From: Pleurostoma richardsiae
Lineage: Eukaryota > Ascomycota > Sordariomycetes > Calosphaeriales > Pleurostomataceae
DNA length: 64,000 nt
Reading direction: 5' to 3'
Assembly (NCBI GenBank): GCA_030052745.1
Contig: JANBVO010000023.1
Location: 186,001-250,000 of the forward strand
A program made the position numbers and the translations under genes. Shown here piece by piece: positions 12,070 to 21,600 of the stretch (positions within the stretch are counted from its first letter, which is position 1; each line of letters opens with the position of its first letter). The notes beneath the pieces were generated by a model. The model had not been told where the DNA came from. It was given only the letters and a program-made list of their open reading frames with translations, and searched no databases.

Positions 12070-12872
12070 CCTGTCATGACAACGAAACCGCAACTGTCAG
12101 GATTCAGAGGCCAGGAGATGGTAATGAAGGGAATTGACATCTGGAACAGGTCCGTCAGTATTTGAACATGCCTTGACACACTTGAGTCATCCGACCTCCA
12201 GAGCACCCTCCATCGTCGCAAGCGGCCATTTGGATGGCAAGGCTGCGCCTATCAGACCGACGAGATGCAGCTCCCCGCGGACAAGACTATCGTCATTCGC
12301 CAACAATGCCAGATAATGCAGAGGACCAGCCTCTCGCGGCAGCCACATGCGGGAGGCCCACTGGCCGGATGCAATTGGATCTTGCCGGCACATCTTGCTG
12401 GCTGTTGGAGTCTGTCTCACGTTGCACAGCATATCAAAAGAAATACTGGGTCGTCATCAGGGCTGACTGCCCGTGGCCAACCATGGGCTGGCCGGAGACA
12501 CTGTGATTCTTTGGGAGGTCAATTACTTTTAGAGTCGGGGAACTCAATTCCCCGATCTGGGATCCCAGGCGGATTGGGAGCCTATTTACTATCGCAGGTT
12601 AGACCAATTGCAGCAAGGCGTTTGAGGAACCGTGGAACGTTTGGTGGGATGACGCAGCAAACGTCTCAGCCAACGAGAGCCCGTTCAATCTCAGGAGTTG
12701 CGTTCGGACCCTGGGGTTGCAAGGGAACCTAAGACCATAAGAACCTCCTAGACTGTTTACTGTCGTCATTTCATATATTGTTAAGTCTCTCCTTCAAGTC
12801 GTTCTCTTTTCTACCATCTCTGGACACGGAGCTGGATAACCGAATTGGACTGACTCTGGTCGATTTGCCAAC
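12070..12872. other. Divergent intergenic region, deaminase-like gene / DUF7053-like gene
   Basis: 803 bp that should hold both promoters. It contains several CT-rich patches just before 12873, typical of a fungal 5' UTR. Short overlapping ORFs on both strands lack recognisable domains and are treated as chance. Confidence 0.5.
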
Positions 12873-13471
12873 ATGTCATGTAAGCCGTCTGGCCCCGCCT
12901 TCATCGCTGGCGGATGTTGGCCGCCGAATCTGACGTCGTATCAGTCTTTAACACATCGGCCACTGTGAGCCACAGCAGCAAGCTGCCTGCGGGCTCCACG
13001 CATGAGGCGGGCATCAAGATGCTGCAGGATCACGAGTTCTTCCTGCACTGCGATCCGCATATGACCGAGTTCAAGCTCGTGCCTCTGAAGGATGCAGCGC
13101 CCCTACCCGACTCCGTGAAGCCGCTGGACGGCAGGAGCACACAGGCGTACCAGGTGACGGACATGGTGCACACGCTGCCCGCGGGTCTATGGGACTCCAA
13201 CGTTATCAGCACGTACGAGTTCACGGACATCGAGGGCGGGCTGTTCGTGCGCATCCGGAGCCCGCTATCCATCGTCATGGACACGATCTGGCAGATCAAG
13301 GAGGGTGACGACGGTGGGCTGGAGCTGGTCGAGGATGTGTCTATCAATTGCACACGGCTGTTGGTTGGGGTGGTCAAGTCGCAATGCGAGAACGGGTGGC
13401 AGAAGATCCATGCCAAGATGATGAGCAGACTCGAGGGAGGGTCCTCTCACACGAACGGCGCGGCGGCTTGA
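12873..13471 (+). CDS. DUF7053-like small fungal protein
   Basis: 177 aa from a 7-nt first coding exon (12873-12879, ATGTCAT) and a second exon 12945-13471, joined over a 65-bp intron (gtaagc...tcag, phase 1). The splice produces the N-terminus MSFFNTSATV, which looks natural. Starting at the in-frame ATG at 12914 would place intronic sequence in the protein. The pattern (N-terminal THEAGIKMLQDHEFFLHCDP, central VTDMVHTLPAGLW, a membrane-binding-like FVRIRSPLSIVMDT segment and the C-terminal SINCTRLLVGVVKSQ) resembles fungal proteins annotated as DUF7053, which I recall as a START/SRPBCC-like fold. Function is unknown. Confidence is high for the gene and moderate for the family. Confidence 0.72.
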
Positions 13472-14410
13472 GGGGAGACAATGTGGTAGAAATTCCTCGT
13501 AATGAGCATTTTGCATGACCAGGGCTATTCTGCCTGCATTTCCTGGCGACATCATTCACATAGACACGTCGTAGTGAAAATTTCAGCATCCATCATTGCT
13601 CTTCCATGCAAGCGTGTATGACCAGCCGGGGAGACATGGATTTGCTTCGTCCTTCGAATCCTCGGTCTCTTTTCGAAGCCATTCTGTTTGCGGACGCAAG
13701 TGACACCCCGACTTGCCCGAGCAGAAGAAGCCTCGACATATGGGCCAAATTTTCTTTAGAATTTCCTTGTTAGAATTACTATCAAAGTATCGAGCACCTT
13801 GCACTTGGATTCAAAAGCAATGAATCGGTCGCCTCTCAGAGTACGACTTCGAAAGGACCGTGGTACGGAGTACTTCACCCCACATGCGCCTCACCTGCGA
13901 CACCGACAGCAGGAACAGGGGTTTGGCGCTAAGTCACATGAGACATCTCTCATTGGTCCAATCGCGTCGGCGGCGATGTTTAGCCTCTTCTCAGATCCCT
14001 GAGTTCCACGCTCCTTTCCGCCTTCAGTTCACGACGCCCTTTGACGACCTCAACTACAGCTGTGCACAATCGGCGTGCGATGGGTGATGCAACCCCCGTG
14101 ATGAAATGCTATTAACAGCCAAGCTGGGCTGGACTCATTGAGGACATTCGGGCTCGAGTTTTTCCGGCGGCAAAAACAAGCCTATTGGGCTGACACAAGC
14201 GCTTGGTGTACAGAGGGCCACACGACCGCCTCGACATCAAGTGTCGTGAGAGAAAGGAGTCAACAACAACAGCAACACCGGAGGTGAGCAGAGAGCTGCC
14301 CAGCTGAGAAAAACTCTGCTCGGGGCTTTCCGCGCTGTAAAGTAAGTGTTTATTTCTATTTCTTCGGTTGCTCTTTCCTTTCTACACATATACCATCGCC
14401 AGCAGCAGAA
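13472..14410. other. Intergenic region without recognised gene
   Basis: 939 bp downstream of the DUF7053-like gene. No ORF longer than about 75 codons, no RNA gene motif. A purine-rich stretch near 14251-14290 (caacaacaacagcaacacc) and a T-rich patch at 14345-14385 precede the proline-rich ORF. Confidence 0.5.
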
Positions 14411-14965
14411 ATGGAGCTCCCACATCGCGATGGCAAGACCCGCTCAGCGGCGGGAAACCGCCAAAGGGCCTCATTGATGGATGAGATACGAAGAGGCAGT
14501 GGGGGTGCTTATCCGAGCGAGGCAACGCCTCGTCCGACGCCGCGGCGTCTTCCAACGCCTCCAGCTCGCCCCCTAATCCCCCTCAACGCTCCTCCCAGCG
14601 TTCCCTCTCGTGTTCTTCCGCGCGTCCCTCTCCCGGTCCAAGTTCCCGTTTCTGTCCCTGCCTGCTGTCCGTCTCCTTCGGTTCTTCCGCCTCCTCCGCC
14701 TCCCCTGCCACCTCCTCGCCGTCGGTTCAGGTACATACCTCCTACCCCGACGGCACGCTTGGGTCAAGACCCAATGGTGTCAGCTCGCCATCTCAGGCCA
14801 GCTGCTCCTCCCGCTTCTGCCGCTCCTATCCTCCCCTCCCCTCCTCCCGCTCCTCCTCCCCCTCCACCCGCGCCATCGCGCATAGAGCTTTGGCTAGAGG
14901 CACTGCCGCATCACGACTACTGGCAAGTAATCTCAAGGAACACCCAGCAGCCTAGATCTTACTAA
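14411..14965 (+). CDS. Doubtful proline-rich ORF (184 codons)
   Basis: An open frame from ATG 14411 to the stop at 14963-14965. It encodes about 35% proline with poly-Pro tracts (PPPPPPLPPP, PAPPPPPPAP) interspersed with Arg and Ser. No domain, signal peptide or membrane segment. The region is a C/T-rich tract in which other frames are also open, so the frame may be by-product of composition in the long leader of the kinase gene that starts at 15173. A gtaatc sequence near the ORF end could be a 5' UTR intron donor. It is reported because no other gene occupies the interval. Confidence 0.25.
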   Translation: MELPHRDGKTRSAAGNRQRASLMDEIRRGSGGAYPSEATPRPTPRRLPTPPARPLIPLNAPPSVPSRVLPRVPLPVQVPVSVPACCPSPSVLPPPPPPLPPPRRRFRYIPPTPTARLGQDPMVSARHLRPAAPPASAAPILPSPPPAPPPPPPAPSRIELWLEALPHHDYWQVISRNTQQPRSY

Positions 14966-15172
14966 TCCTGCGCATTACTTTCATTCTCCGTCCACAACTA
15001 CTGGAAGAGATAGGTGGATCAGCTAACCAAGAGTACTTGATAGGCGGTGGTCGTCAAGAGACGAACCTGGCTCTACAAATCCATCAGATGACCGCCAGCG
15101 TGTGCAACACAGCAGCCAATTTCTGAGAGACGGCCAACAGAGTCGAGACAATTGACAGATCTGCTCGGAACA

Positions 15173-17581
15173 ATGGCTACCCTCCAAGTTCGAGGCGCCG
15201 ACTTCTCGGTGATTAAGCAGAAAGCGCTAGAGGACGCGAAGAAGATGCAGGCTGTGGTAGAAGAGGAATGCACCAAAGCAGGAAAGGAGAAACCAGCATA
15301 TCAACTACAAGAACTTATTGGAAAAGGAAGCTTTGGCAGGGTCTACAAGGCGACTGACCTCAAGACAAGTCGGCTTGTTGCAGTGAAGATAATCGACATC
15401 GAGGAATCCGACACGTTAAATCCCAAGCTGGCCGACACCTACAGCGAATTTCTCAAGGAGATCAATGCCCTTAAACTCTTGAGCGAAGGAGGAGCTAAGA
15501 ACATAAACCATGTCTTGGATGCACTGCCTGTTGGGCAATCTATGTGGATGGTCACCGAACATTGCGCTGGCGGTAGCGTGGCCACTCTCATGAAGCCCAC
15601 CGCGCCTGGCGGACTGAACGAGAAGTGGATCATCCCCATCCTCCGGGAGGTGGCCGAAGCCATATTCTGGGTACACAAGCAAGGGATTATTCACAGAGAC
15701 ATCAAGTGCGCAAACGTCCTTATCACTGAAACAGGTGGAGTCCAGCTATGTGACTTTGGGGTCTCTGGCGTAATCGAGACAAAGTTCGATAAGCGATCTA
15801 CCTTCATCGGAACACCTCACTGGATGGCCCCCGAGCTATTCGACCCGTCAGCATCCTATGGGATTGAAGTCGACATCTGGGCCTTTGGGTCCATGGTCTT
15901 CGAGATTGCGTCTGGACTTCCCCCTAATGTCCTAGCTGGTGTCGATATCACGCGACTGGGCAGTTACCTCAAGTCACACACACCTCGTCTTGAGGGCGAT
16001 CAGTATTCGGAAACTCTCAAAGACCTCGTTTCATACTGTCTCGTGGAAGACCCGGCAAATCGACCGACGATAGAAGAAGTCCAGCGACATCCCTACATTT
16101 TCAACACAGCCTCGGCCTATCCGACAGAGTCCCTGTCCATGCTTGTCAAGGCCTTCAGAATGTGGGAGGCTCAGGGAGGAAGTCGGAAGTCACTATTTGC
16201 CCTGGGAGGTGCTCAGGGACCCTCCGAGTGGGCGTCAACAGCCATGGCAAACGATGAGTGGAACTTCAGCACGACGATCGATTTCGACCAGCGCGTTATG
16301 AACAACACCGATGCCCAGGCTGTGTACGATGTCTATGGCCAGAACGTCGACTTTCAGATGGAAGGATTTAATGCTGAGGTTTCTCGACCGTCGAAGCTCA
16401 AGTCACGACGGCGGCCACCCCCCCAGCAGCTTGCCGGAATGCGGGCTCCCCTTGAGAGAGTCTTTGATCCCAACACTATTTCGAACTACGAAGATAACTC
16501 GCGTCTATACTATAACAAACCCGAAATTCCGCCCGCGTCCGATCTTCCCCTTCGTGATGACTCGCTGCATGCCACTTTACGAGAGTCCCTCATCGACCTC
16601 GACGCGTCATTACACGGCAGTGACCTATCATCGTTTGCCGACATGGAGACCATCCGAGCGGACCCGCGACAGTCCGCAGACTATGACGCTGTTATAGATA
16701 TTCCCGACTTCAACCGGGCACCCAACAGCGACCCCGAGATGCTGAACAACAACAGGAAAACCCAAGAGTGGAAGTTTCCAGTGATGGCGCCTCCGGCCTC
16801 TGCCAATCCCGATGTGTCTCATTTCCCCTTTGCTGAGGATGGGCTATCAGTTGCTGCAACCTCCGCACCGAGGCCGCCTCTCATACATCACCCGACAGAC
16901 CCTGTTGGTTTACAGTCTCAAGGATATGACCTGATGGTTCCTCGGCCGCAGGACAATCGCATGTCAACGAGCAGCCTTATCGACTTGGACGAAAGCCTGC
17001 CCGACCCAGTTCCGGACTTGACAAGACCGTCAACTTCGCATTCCGATGTCGGTTCGATCGCAGGGTCAGACGTTGGCGCCTTCTATCTGGAACGCCACGC
17101 GTCCATGTCCGAGCAGCAGCTCCCGTCGTCGAACCGCGAGCCCTCAATCTACGTGTCTGATGATACGGACTTTGCTAGGTTTGCAGCGGTGCCAGATAAC
17201 CTAGGCAACATAACGGACATGGAGTCGAGCATGAGCAGCGACCGGGATCGCCGGGCGACAGCAAATTTTATCGATGACGCAGACCTGTATACTGGCGATG
17301 AGTACCTTGAGCCAGATTACGACAGTCAGCCTCAGCGCCAGTCCTTCATCCAGCAGGGGGCCCAGCTTAGTGACCAGGACGACGGTGACCGTCCGCTACC
17401 GCCACTGCCCGGTCCACCATCGGCAGCAGTCATGGGGGGGACGGCAAGCAGCGAGGAGGTGCGGGCGGAGTTCATGCGGCTGCTGGACGCTATGCAGAGC
17501 CAGCTGAGTTTCACTGGGGAGTTCGTGGCGAACCTTCCTGTGCGGCGTGCTGGGGTGCGTCAAGACCTCTCCAGCGAGTAA
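15173..17581 (+). CDS. Ste20/GCK-family serine/threonine protein kinase
   Basis: Intronless 802-aa kinase. After a 42-aa helical N-terminus (VIKQKALEDAKKMQ) comes a complete kinase domain, about residues 43-300: glycine loop GKGSFGRVYK, VAVK lysine, catalytic loop HRDIKCANV, DFG, and the Ste20/GCK-type activation segment GTPHWMAPE. The 500-aa tail is Ser/Asp-rich with two SLIDLD-x-SL copies and a conserved-looking C-terminal helix EEVRAEFMRLLDAMQSQL. Filamentous ascomycetes have several GCKs (SID-1/SepM-like, POD-6/Nak1-like, MST-1-like) acting in septation and morphogenesis networks. Which one this is cannot be settled by eye. The ATG at 15173 is the first in frame. A 17-bp repeat array lies just beyond the 3' end. 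Confidence 0.9.
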   Translation: MATLQVRGADFSVIKQKALEDAKKMQAVVEEECTKAGKEKPAYQLQELIGKGSFGRVYKATDLKTSRLVAVKIIDIEESDTLNPKLADTYSEFLKEINALKLLSEGGAKNINHVLDALPVGQSMWMVTEHCAGGSVATLMKPTAPGGLNEKWIIPILREVAEAIFWVHKQGIIHRDIKCANVLITETGGVQLCDFGVSGVIETKFDKRSTFIGTPHWMAPELFDPSASYGIEVDIWAFGSMVFEIASGLPPNVLAGVDITRLGSYLKSHTPRLEGDQYSETLKDLVSYCLVEDPANRPTIEEVQRHPYIFNTASAYPTESLSMLVKAFRMWEAQGGSRKSLFALGGAQGPSEWASTAMANDEWNFSTTIDFDQRVMNNTDAQAVYDVYGQNVDFQMEGFNAEVSRPSKLKSRRRPPPQQLAGMRAPLERVFDPNTISNYEDNSRLYYNKPEIPPASDLPLRDDSLHATLRESLIDLDASLHGSDLSSFADMETIRADPRQSADYDAVIDIPDFNRAPNSDPEMLNNNRKTQEWKFPVMAPPASANPDVSHFPFAEDGLSVAATSAPRPPLIHHPTDPVGLQSQGYDLMVPRPQDNRMSTSSLIDLDESLPDPVPDLTRPSTSHSDVGSIAGSDVGAFYLERHASMSEQQLPSSNREPSIYVSDDTDFARFAAVPDNLGNITDMESSMSSDRDRRATANFIDDADLYTGDEYLEPDYDSQPQRQSFIQQGAQLSDQDDGDRPLPPLPGPPSAAVMGGTASSEEVRAEFMRLLDAMQSQLSFTGEFVANLPVRRAGVRQDLSSE

Positions 17582-17759
17582 GGGAAGGCAAGGGATTGGA
17601 CCATTGGCTGGGCCGTTGTTCATTATAGACTACATGTATGCATGAGCGGGACTTGACGAAGATACCACGCAGAAATGGAAACCACGGCATCTTGACTTTG
17701 AGACTTATCTACTTGGATCGTGAGAGCTAATCCTGTGTCTATGGGAGAGCGATGAGTGC
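17582..17759. other. 3' flank of kinase gene
   Basis: 178 bp of presumed 3' UTR leading into the minisatellite. Nothing else seen. Confidence 0.4.
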
Positions 17760-18025
17760 ACATCGTCCATCCCAACACGCCGTCCATCCCATCATGCTGT
17801 CCATCCCGTCATGCCGTCTATCCTGTCACGCCGTGTGTCCCGCTATGTTGTTTATCCCATAATGTTTATCCTATTACACTGATTATCTGAACAGGCTGTC
17901 TACCCCACTGGATTGTTCACCCCACAATGCTCTGTATCCTGTTGCACTATGTATCCCGGTATGCCGTGCATCCCGGTACGTCATGTATCCCAGCACGCCT
18001 TGTATCCTGTCACGCCGTATGTCCC
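17760..18025 (+). repeat. 17-bp degenerate tandem repeat (about 15.6 units)
   Basis: Read by eye, 266 bp divides into 16 consecutive units, 14 of exactly 17 bp and two of 14 bp, with consensus close to AYGCCGTGTATCCCGTC. Units at 17777, 17794, 17811 and 17828 are the most similar. The middle units (17862-17926) are the most decayed. It lies between the kinase 3' end and SUA5. Transitions C/T dominate the differences. Confidence 0.85.
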
Positions 18026-18671
18026 AATTCCCATACATAGGCAGATGATTATCCCACAGCATGAGTTAGCAGGTTATCAACTCACGTCCTACACCAAATG
18101 GGTCTCGAAATTATCCTACTGTCGACTCAGCCAAATAGACATTACGTCTGCCTCTTCAGGATGCAGGTATTGTTATTGTTAATATTTGAGAAAATCACAG
18201 ACAATAGTTATTTAGAGCTCTAGTGTTATGTTATTAATTTATTTGCTCGGCTCAGCGACTTCCTGAAGGTGTCGCCACTGATGCCTCACCTTCACCTCAC
18301 TTCAGTTGAATCTGAGTGTGGGCGCAAGAGAACCGAAAATTTATCAACTGACTCACTGCAAACCCACCACAAAGCAACCAACGCAAACCGCCGAACCTCA
18401 CAAAGCCTCCCTTAAATACCATCAGAGCCGGCACCTTATTCACCTACCCCAAGCAAAATTGACTTATAAAAAGCTTCTTGGGAGGTTGTTTGCAACCGCC
18501 GAGCTCACATTATCTCACCTCACCTCACCTTACCTTACCTTACCTGCCAAGTTGGCGTCAACAGCAGCACTATATCAAGCTCGCAGACCAACCGTCAGAT
18601 TAATTTCGGTCGCCGCTGCCTTTCCTCTATCAACGAGAACTCACGCACGCCTTGCAGGAACAGTCGCAACG
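18026..18671. other. SUA5 upstream region
   Basis: 646 bp between the minisatellite and the SUA5 ATG. It contains an AT-rich block (18170-18245) and the CTCAC/CTTAC array at 18514-18543. The frame before 18672 is open back to a TTG at 18306, but has no ATG and no conserved residues, so it is regarded as leader. Confidence 0.5.
18514..18543 (+). repeat. Pentanucleotide array (CTCAC)3(CTTAC)3
   Basis: Six perfect 5-bp units, three CTCAC then three CTTAC, about 130 bp upstream of the SUA5 start, in the probable leader or core promoter. A related ACCTCACCTTAC string occurs upstream of the BTB gene near 54842-54860. Confidence 0.8.
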
Positions 18672-20156
18672 ATGAAGACGCGGCTCGTTAAAGTTAACAG
18701 GGCGGCAGAGTATGGCGGCTTCTTCGCCCGCATGGGCCAGGATGGAATCATTGATACCTGGAAGCTCATCCATGCCGAGAGGTCGGAGCAAGACCCTGTG
18801 GTCGAAGCGGCGCGGTGCCTACGAGACACCAACGTCCCCGTTGCCTTTCCCACGGAGACTGTCTACGGTCTTGGGGCCGATGCCACGCGCAGTGAGGCGG
18901 TTCAGGGCATCTACAGAGCAAAGAACCGGCCAGCAGACAACCCGCTCATTATCCACGTCTGCGACCTAGATATGCTGAGGAGCGTCCTTGTTCCTGCCGG
19001 TACTACTTTCACAACGGATGGCGGTTCACCAAACGGACAACACGCATCCACAGCATCTTCCACAGAGGATCCTATCCCGGCCATCTACAAGGAGCTCATC
19101 AGCCGCTTCTGGCCTGGCCCCCTGACCATCATCCTGCCCAATCCCACGCCCTCCAAGCTCGCGCCCGAGGTCACCAGCGGCCTCTCAACCTTCGGCGCGC
19201 GCATGCCTCACTCGTCGCTGGCCCTGGCGCTGATCAAGCTCGCCGGCGTCCCCATCGCCGCGCCGTCCGCCAACGCCTCGACGCGGCCGTCGCCCACGAC
19301 GGCGCAGCACGTGCTGGAGGACCTGAACGGCAGGATCGAGCTCATTCTCGACGGGGGACCCTGCGACGTCGGCGTGGAGAGTACGGTGGTCGACGGGCTG
19401 TGCGACCCGCCCGTTGTCCTGCGCCCGGGCGGCATCAGCATGGAGCAGCTGCGCAGCGTGCCCGGCTGGGAGGGGGTGCAGAAGGCGTATAAGGACCAGA
19501 GCGAGACGGGCAAGGGAGACACGGCGGCGCCGCGCGCGCCCGGCATGAAGTACAAGCATTACAGCCCAAGGGCCAAAGTCATCCTCTGCGAGGTGAAATC
19601 GAAGATCACGGGGAAAGACGTGTACAACGAGGTGCTGCGCGAGGCGGCGGCGAAGGAGGAGAAGGCAAAGGCAAAGGAGCAGAAGGCCAAGGCAAAGGAA
19701 CAGAGGGCTAAGCAAGCCAATGCAGAGAATGACCAGACTGCAGAGACGGCAGAGACGGCGAGCAAGGTGAAGAAGCAGTGGGTTGTCGGGGTCATCAGGA
19801 CGGACGAGTGGACATCGCCGAGACTGGCTGATCAGTGGGAGGAGCAGAAGCGGCACATCGACACGACGCCAGCAGTGGTAGAGGGCAGCGAGCCCGCATC
19901 CCCAGCACCTTCGCGTGTATTGGGCGAGAAACTAAACTTCAAGATGTGGAGCGCCGACGTGGAGGGCACGACAATCTACGACCTGTTCATCGGCCCAGGC
20001 CCGGCAGAGGTCGCCCAAGACTTATTCTCGGCTCTACGCGAGCTGGATGCGAGAGGGGCCGAGACTATCTACGTGGAAGGCATTCACGACCACAACGACA
20101 TCGGAGCGGCGGTCATGAATCGCCTGCGAAAGGCCGCATCTGAGATTCGAAAATGA
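18672..20156 (+). CDS. SUA5: Threonylcarbamoyl-AMP synthase Sua5
   Basis: Makes threonylcarbamoyl-AMP from Thr, bicarbonate and ATP, the first step of t6A37 modification of ANN-decoding tRNAs (cytosol and mitochondria). Intronless, 494 aa. The YrdC/Sua5 domain, about residues 30-265, has the conserved FPTETVYGLGADA, KNRPADNPLIIH, FWPGPLTIIL, PSANASTRPSPT and GVESTVVD blocks and ends in RPGGIS. The APGMKYKHYSP hinge leads to the Sua5 C-terminal domain. That domain is interrupted by a Lys/Glu/Ala-rich insert (EEKAKAKEQKAKAKEQ) that looks unstructured or coiled. The ATG at 18672 is the first in frame. Confidence 0.96.
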   Translation: MKTRLVKVNRAAEYGGFFARMGQDGIIDTWKLIHAERSEQDPVVEAARCLRDTNVPVAFPTETVYGLGADATRSEAVQGIYRAKNRPADNPLIIHVCDLDMLRSVLVPAGTTFTTDGGSPNGQHASTASSTEDPIPAIYKELISRFWPGPLTIILPNPTPSKLAPEVTSGLSTFGARMPHSSLALALIKLAGVPIAAPSANASTRPSPTTAQHVLEDLNGRIELILDGGPCDVGVESTVVDGLCDPPVVLRPGGISMEQLRSVPGWEGVQKAYKDQSETGKGDTAAPRAPGMKYKHYSPRAKVILCEVKSKITGKDVYNEVLREAAAKEEKAKAKEQKAKAKEQRAKQANAENDQTAETAETASKVKKQWVVGVIRTDEWTSPRLADQWEEQKRHIDTTPAVVEGSEPASPAPSRVLGEKLNFKMWSADVEGTTIYDLFIGPGPAEVAQDLFSALRELDARGAETIYVEGIHDHNDIGAAVMNRLRKAASEIRK

Positions 20157-20235
20157 TTGACGTCTAGCTTTTTCACCACCAAAGAGTGTTGAATAATGCG
20201 TCAAATGCGTCAACGCATCCATAATCATAGAGCTC

Positions 20236-20259
20236 CAATCAATCAATCAATCAATCAAT
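20236..20259 (+). repeat. (CAAT)6 microsatellite
   Basis: Six perfect tetranucleotide units in the short convergent gap between SUA5 and the coatomer zeta gene. Confidence 0.85.
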
Positions 20260-20436
20260 GCATCCGTTCATGTTTTCTGTGCTGCCCAGATGAGAGTCTA
20301 ACGGTATAGGCAAACCATGGTGATCATGATGTAGATGTCGCCAACCCGGAAAAAGTAACCCATTACTCCATTGTGTGAAGAACTCTCCTTTTCCTTGCTT
20401 CTACCTCCGCTGTCATGCCACACATCACGACGCACC

Positions 20437-21118
20437 TCACAGCCCCTGCCGCAGCCAGTCCGTCAGCTTTGCCTTGCCCAGCTGTGCTAGGTTGTTGACG
20501 CCCTGCTCGCTGAAGGGGTCGATGCGACGGAGGTCGACGTCCTGCGCCGGCGCCTTGCTGACCCGGTGGGTGATAATGGTGGGGTCCGTCTCGATGATGA
20601 TGCCGTCGTCGACAATCTCCTCGATGGCGAGCGCGACAAGGTCGTAGCTCTCGATGATGGAGCGCTTGTCTAGGGAAGCTCTGAGCGAAGGCGCACAATG
20701 TCAGTCTCACTAAAAAAGGGTAGACCGTACGTGTGTTTGGGAGAGCAGAGACATACTTGAATAGCAGGTGCAAGCTGTCCCGGAGGGCGAGCAGCACGTT
20801 GTAGAGCAGGATCTCGTTCTCGTCGACGGACCCGACCACGTACAGCATCACGTCGCTCTCCGCCTTGTAGCAGACGATGCGGTTGTCGTACAGTACGATG
20901 TCGCCGTTCTGCTTGGCTGTCTTCTCCAGCAGGCCCTTCTCGAACCGGACCTGCGACTTGACGTCAGGGTAGGGGCCCGAAGGTGCTGGCTGGTGGTGCT
21001 GTCCGCCGGCGGGGGCGGGCGTCTGGTGCGGCGGGCTGTAGTACTTGGCGAATATCCGCTCGCCGTCCATGCTGAGGATTAGGATCGCATTGACGGAGTA
21101 GAGTGAGAGAGGAGCCAT
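20437..21118 (-). CDS. RET3: Coatomer subunit zeta (COPI)
   Basis: Small subunit of the COPI coat in Golgi-to-ER retrograde transport. Two exons, 21118-20757 and 20680-20437, with a 76-bp intron (gtatgt...ctcag, phase 2), give 201 aa. The longin-type fold starts SVNAILILSMDGERIFAKYY. A Pro/Gln/His-rich insert follows, then VRFEKGLLEKTAKQNGDIVL, DENEILLYNVLLALRDSL, and exon 2 IEEIVDDGIIIETDP. The stop is at 20437-20439. Length is normal. It is divergent from MCM4 with 482 bp between the two starts. Confidence 0.95.
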
Positions 21119-21600
21119 CTTGGGCAGATGGGCAGACGAGCAGGAGGTCGATGTGCGAGGAGAAGGGTGTTCTATAGGAGAGGGCGGGCAGCTTCGTGCG
21201 TCGTGGCTTTGCGATATTGAATTGTGGTGTTGAGTGTCCGTCTTCTTCGGTCCCTGTGGCTGGGGCCGATGGTGCGGGAGGTGTGGCTTGATCTTGGGTA
21301 GCTTCGGTACGTACCTGCGTGGAGCGCTCTGTGGGTCTATGCCTCAATCCCTGCAGGGTTTAGGCCGTCGTAGGGGCTTTAATTGAGACGCGCAGGAGAC
21401 GCGTAGATACGCGACTTGGAAAATCAATTTACGCGTCTGAGGTCCCCCTTTCCTCCCGGTTATCTGCACAGAACCCCACCACCTCTTGCCCTTCGCCTCC
21501 AAGCCGCAACCTGTCTTTCCCATTTCCGACCCTCACGTCTCTTGATCCCGGGAGTCAAGCCTTCTTGCACTGAAACAGGTCTCCTGGAAAGACGGGCAAG
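21119..21600. other. Divergent promoter region RET3 / MCM4
   Basis: 482 bp containing the ACGCG cluster at 21388-21436. No other recognised elements, and no ORF that resembles a protein. Confidence 0.6.
21388..21436 (+). promoter_or_regulatory. Four ACGCG boxes (two perfect MCB ACGCGT) upstream of MCM4
   Basis: ACGCG cores begin at 21388, 21399, 21409 and 21431. Those at 21399-21404 and 21431-21436 are perfect ACGCGT palindromes. Start-to-start spacing is 11, 10 and 22 bp, close to whole helical turns, and the cluster lies 165-213 bp before the MCM4 ATG. ACGCGT is the MluI cell-cycle box bound by MBF in yeasts. Its action here is inferred. Confidence 0.72.

Noticed and set aside
19185-19856. 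223-codon ORF antisense to SUA5
   Set aside because: Leu/Arg-rich shadow of the GC-rich exon. The sense strand is clearly YrdC/Sua5.
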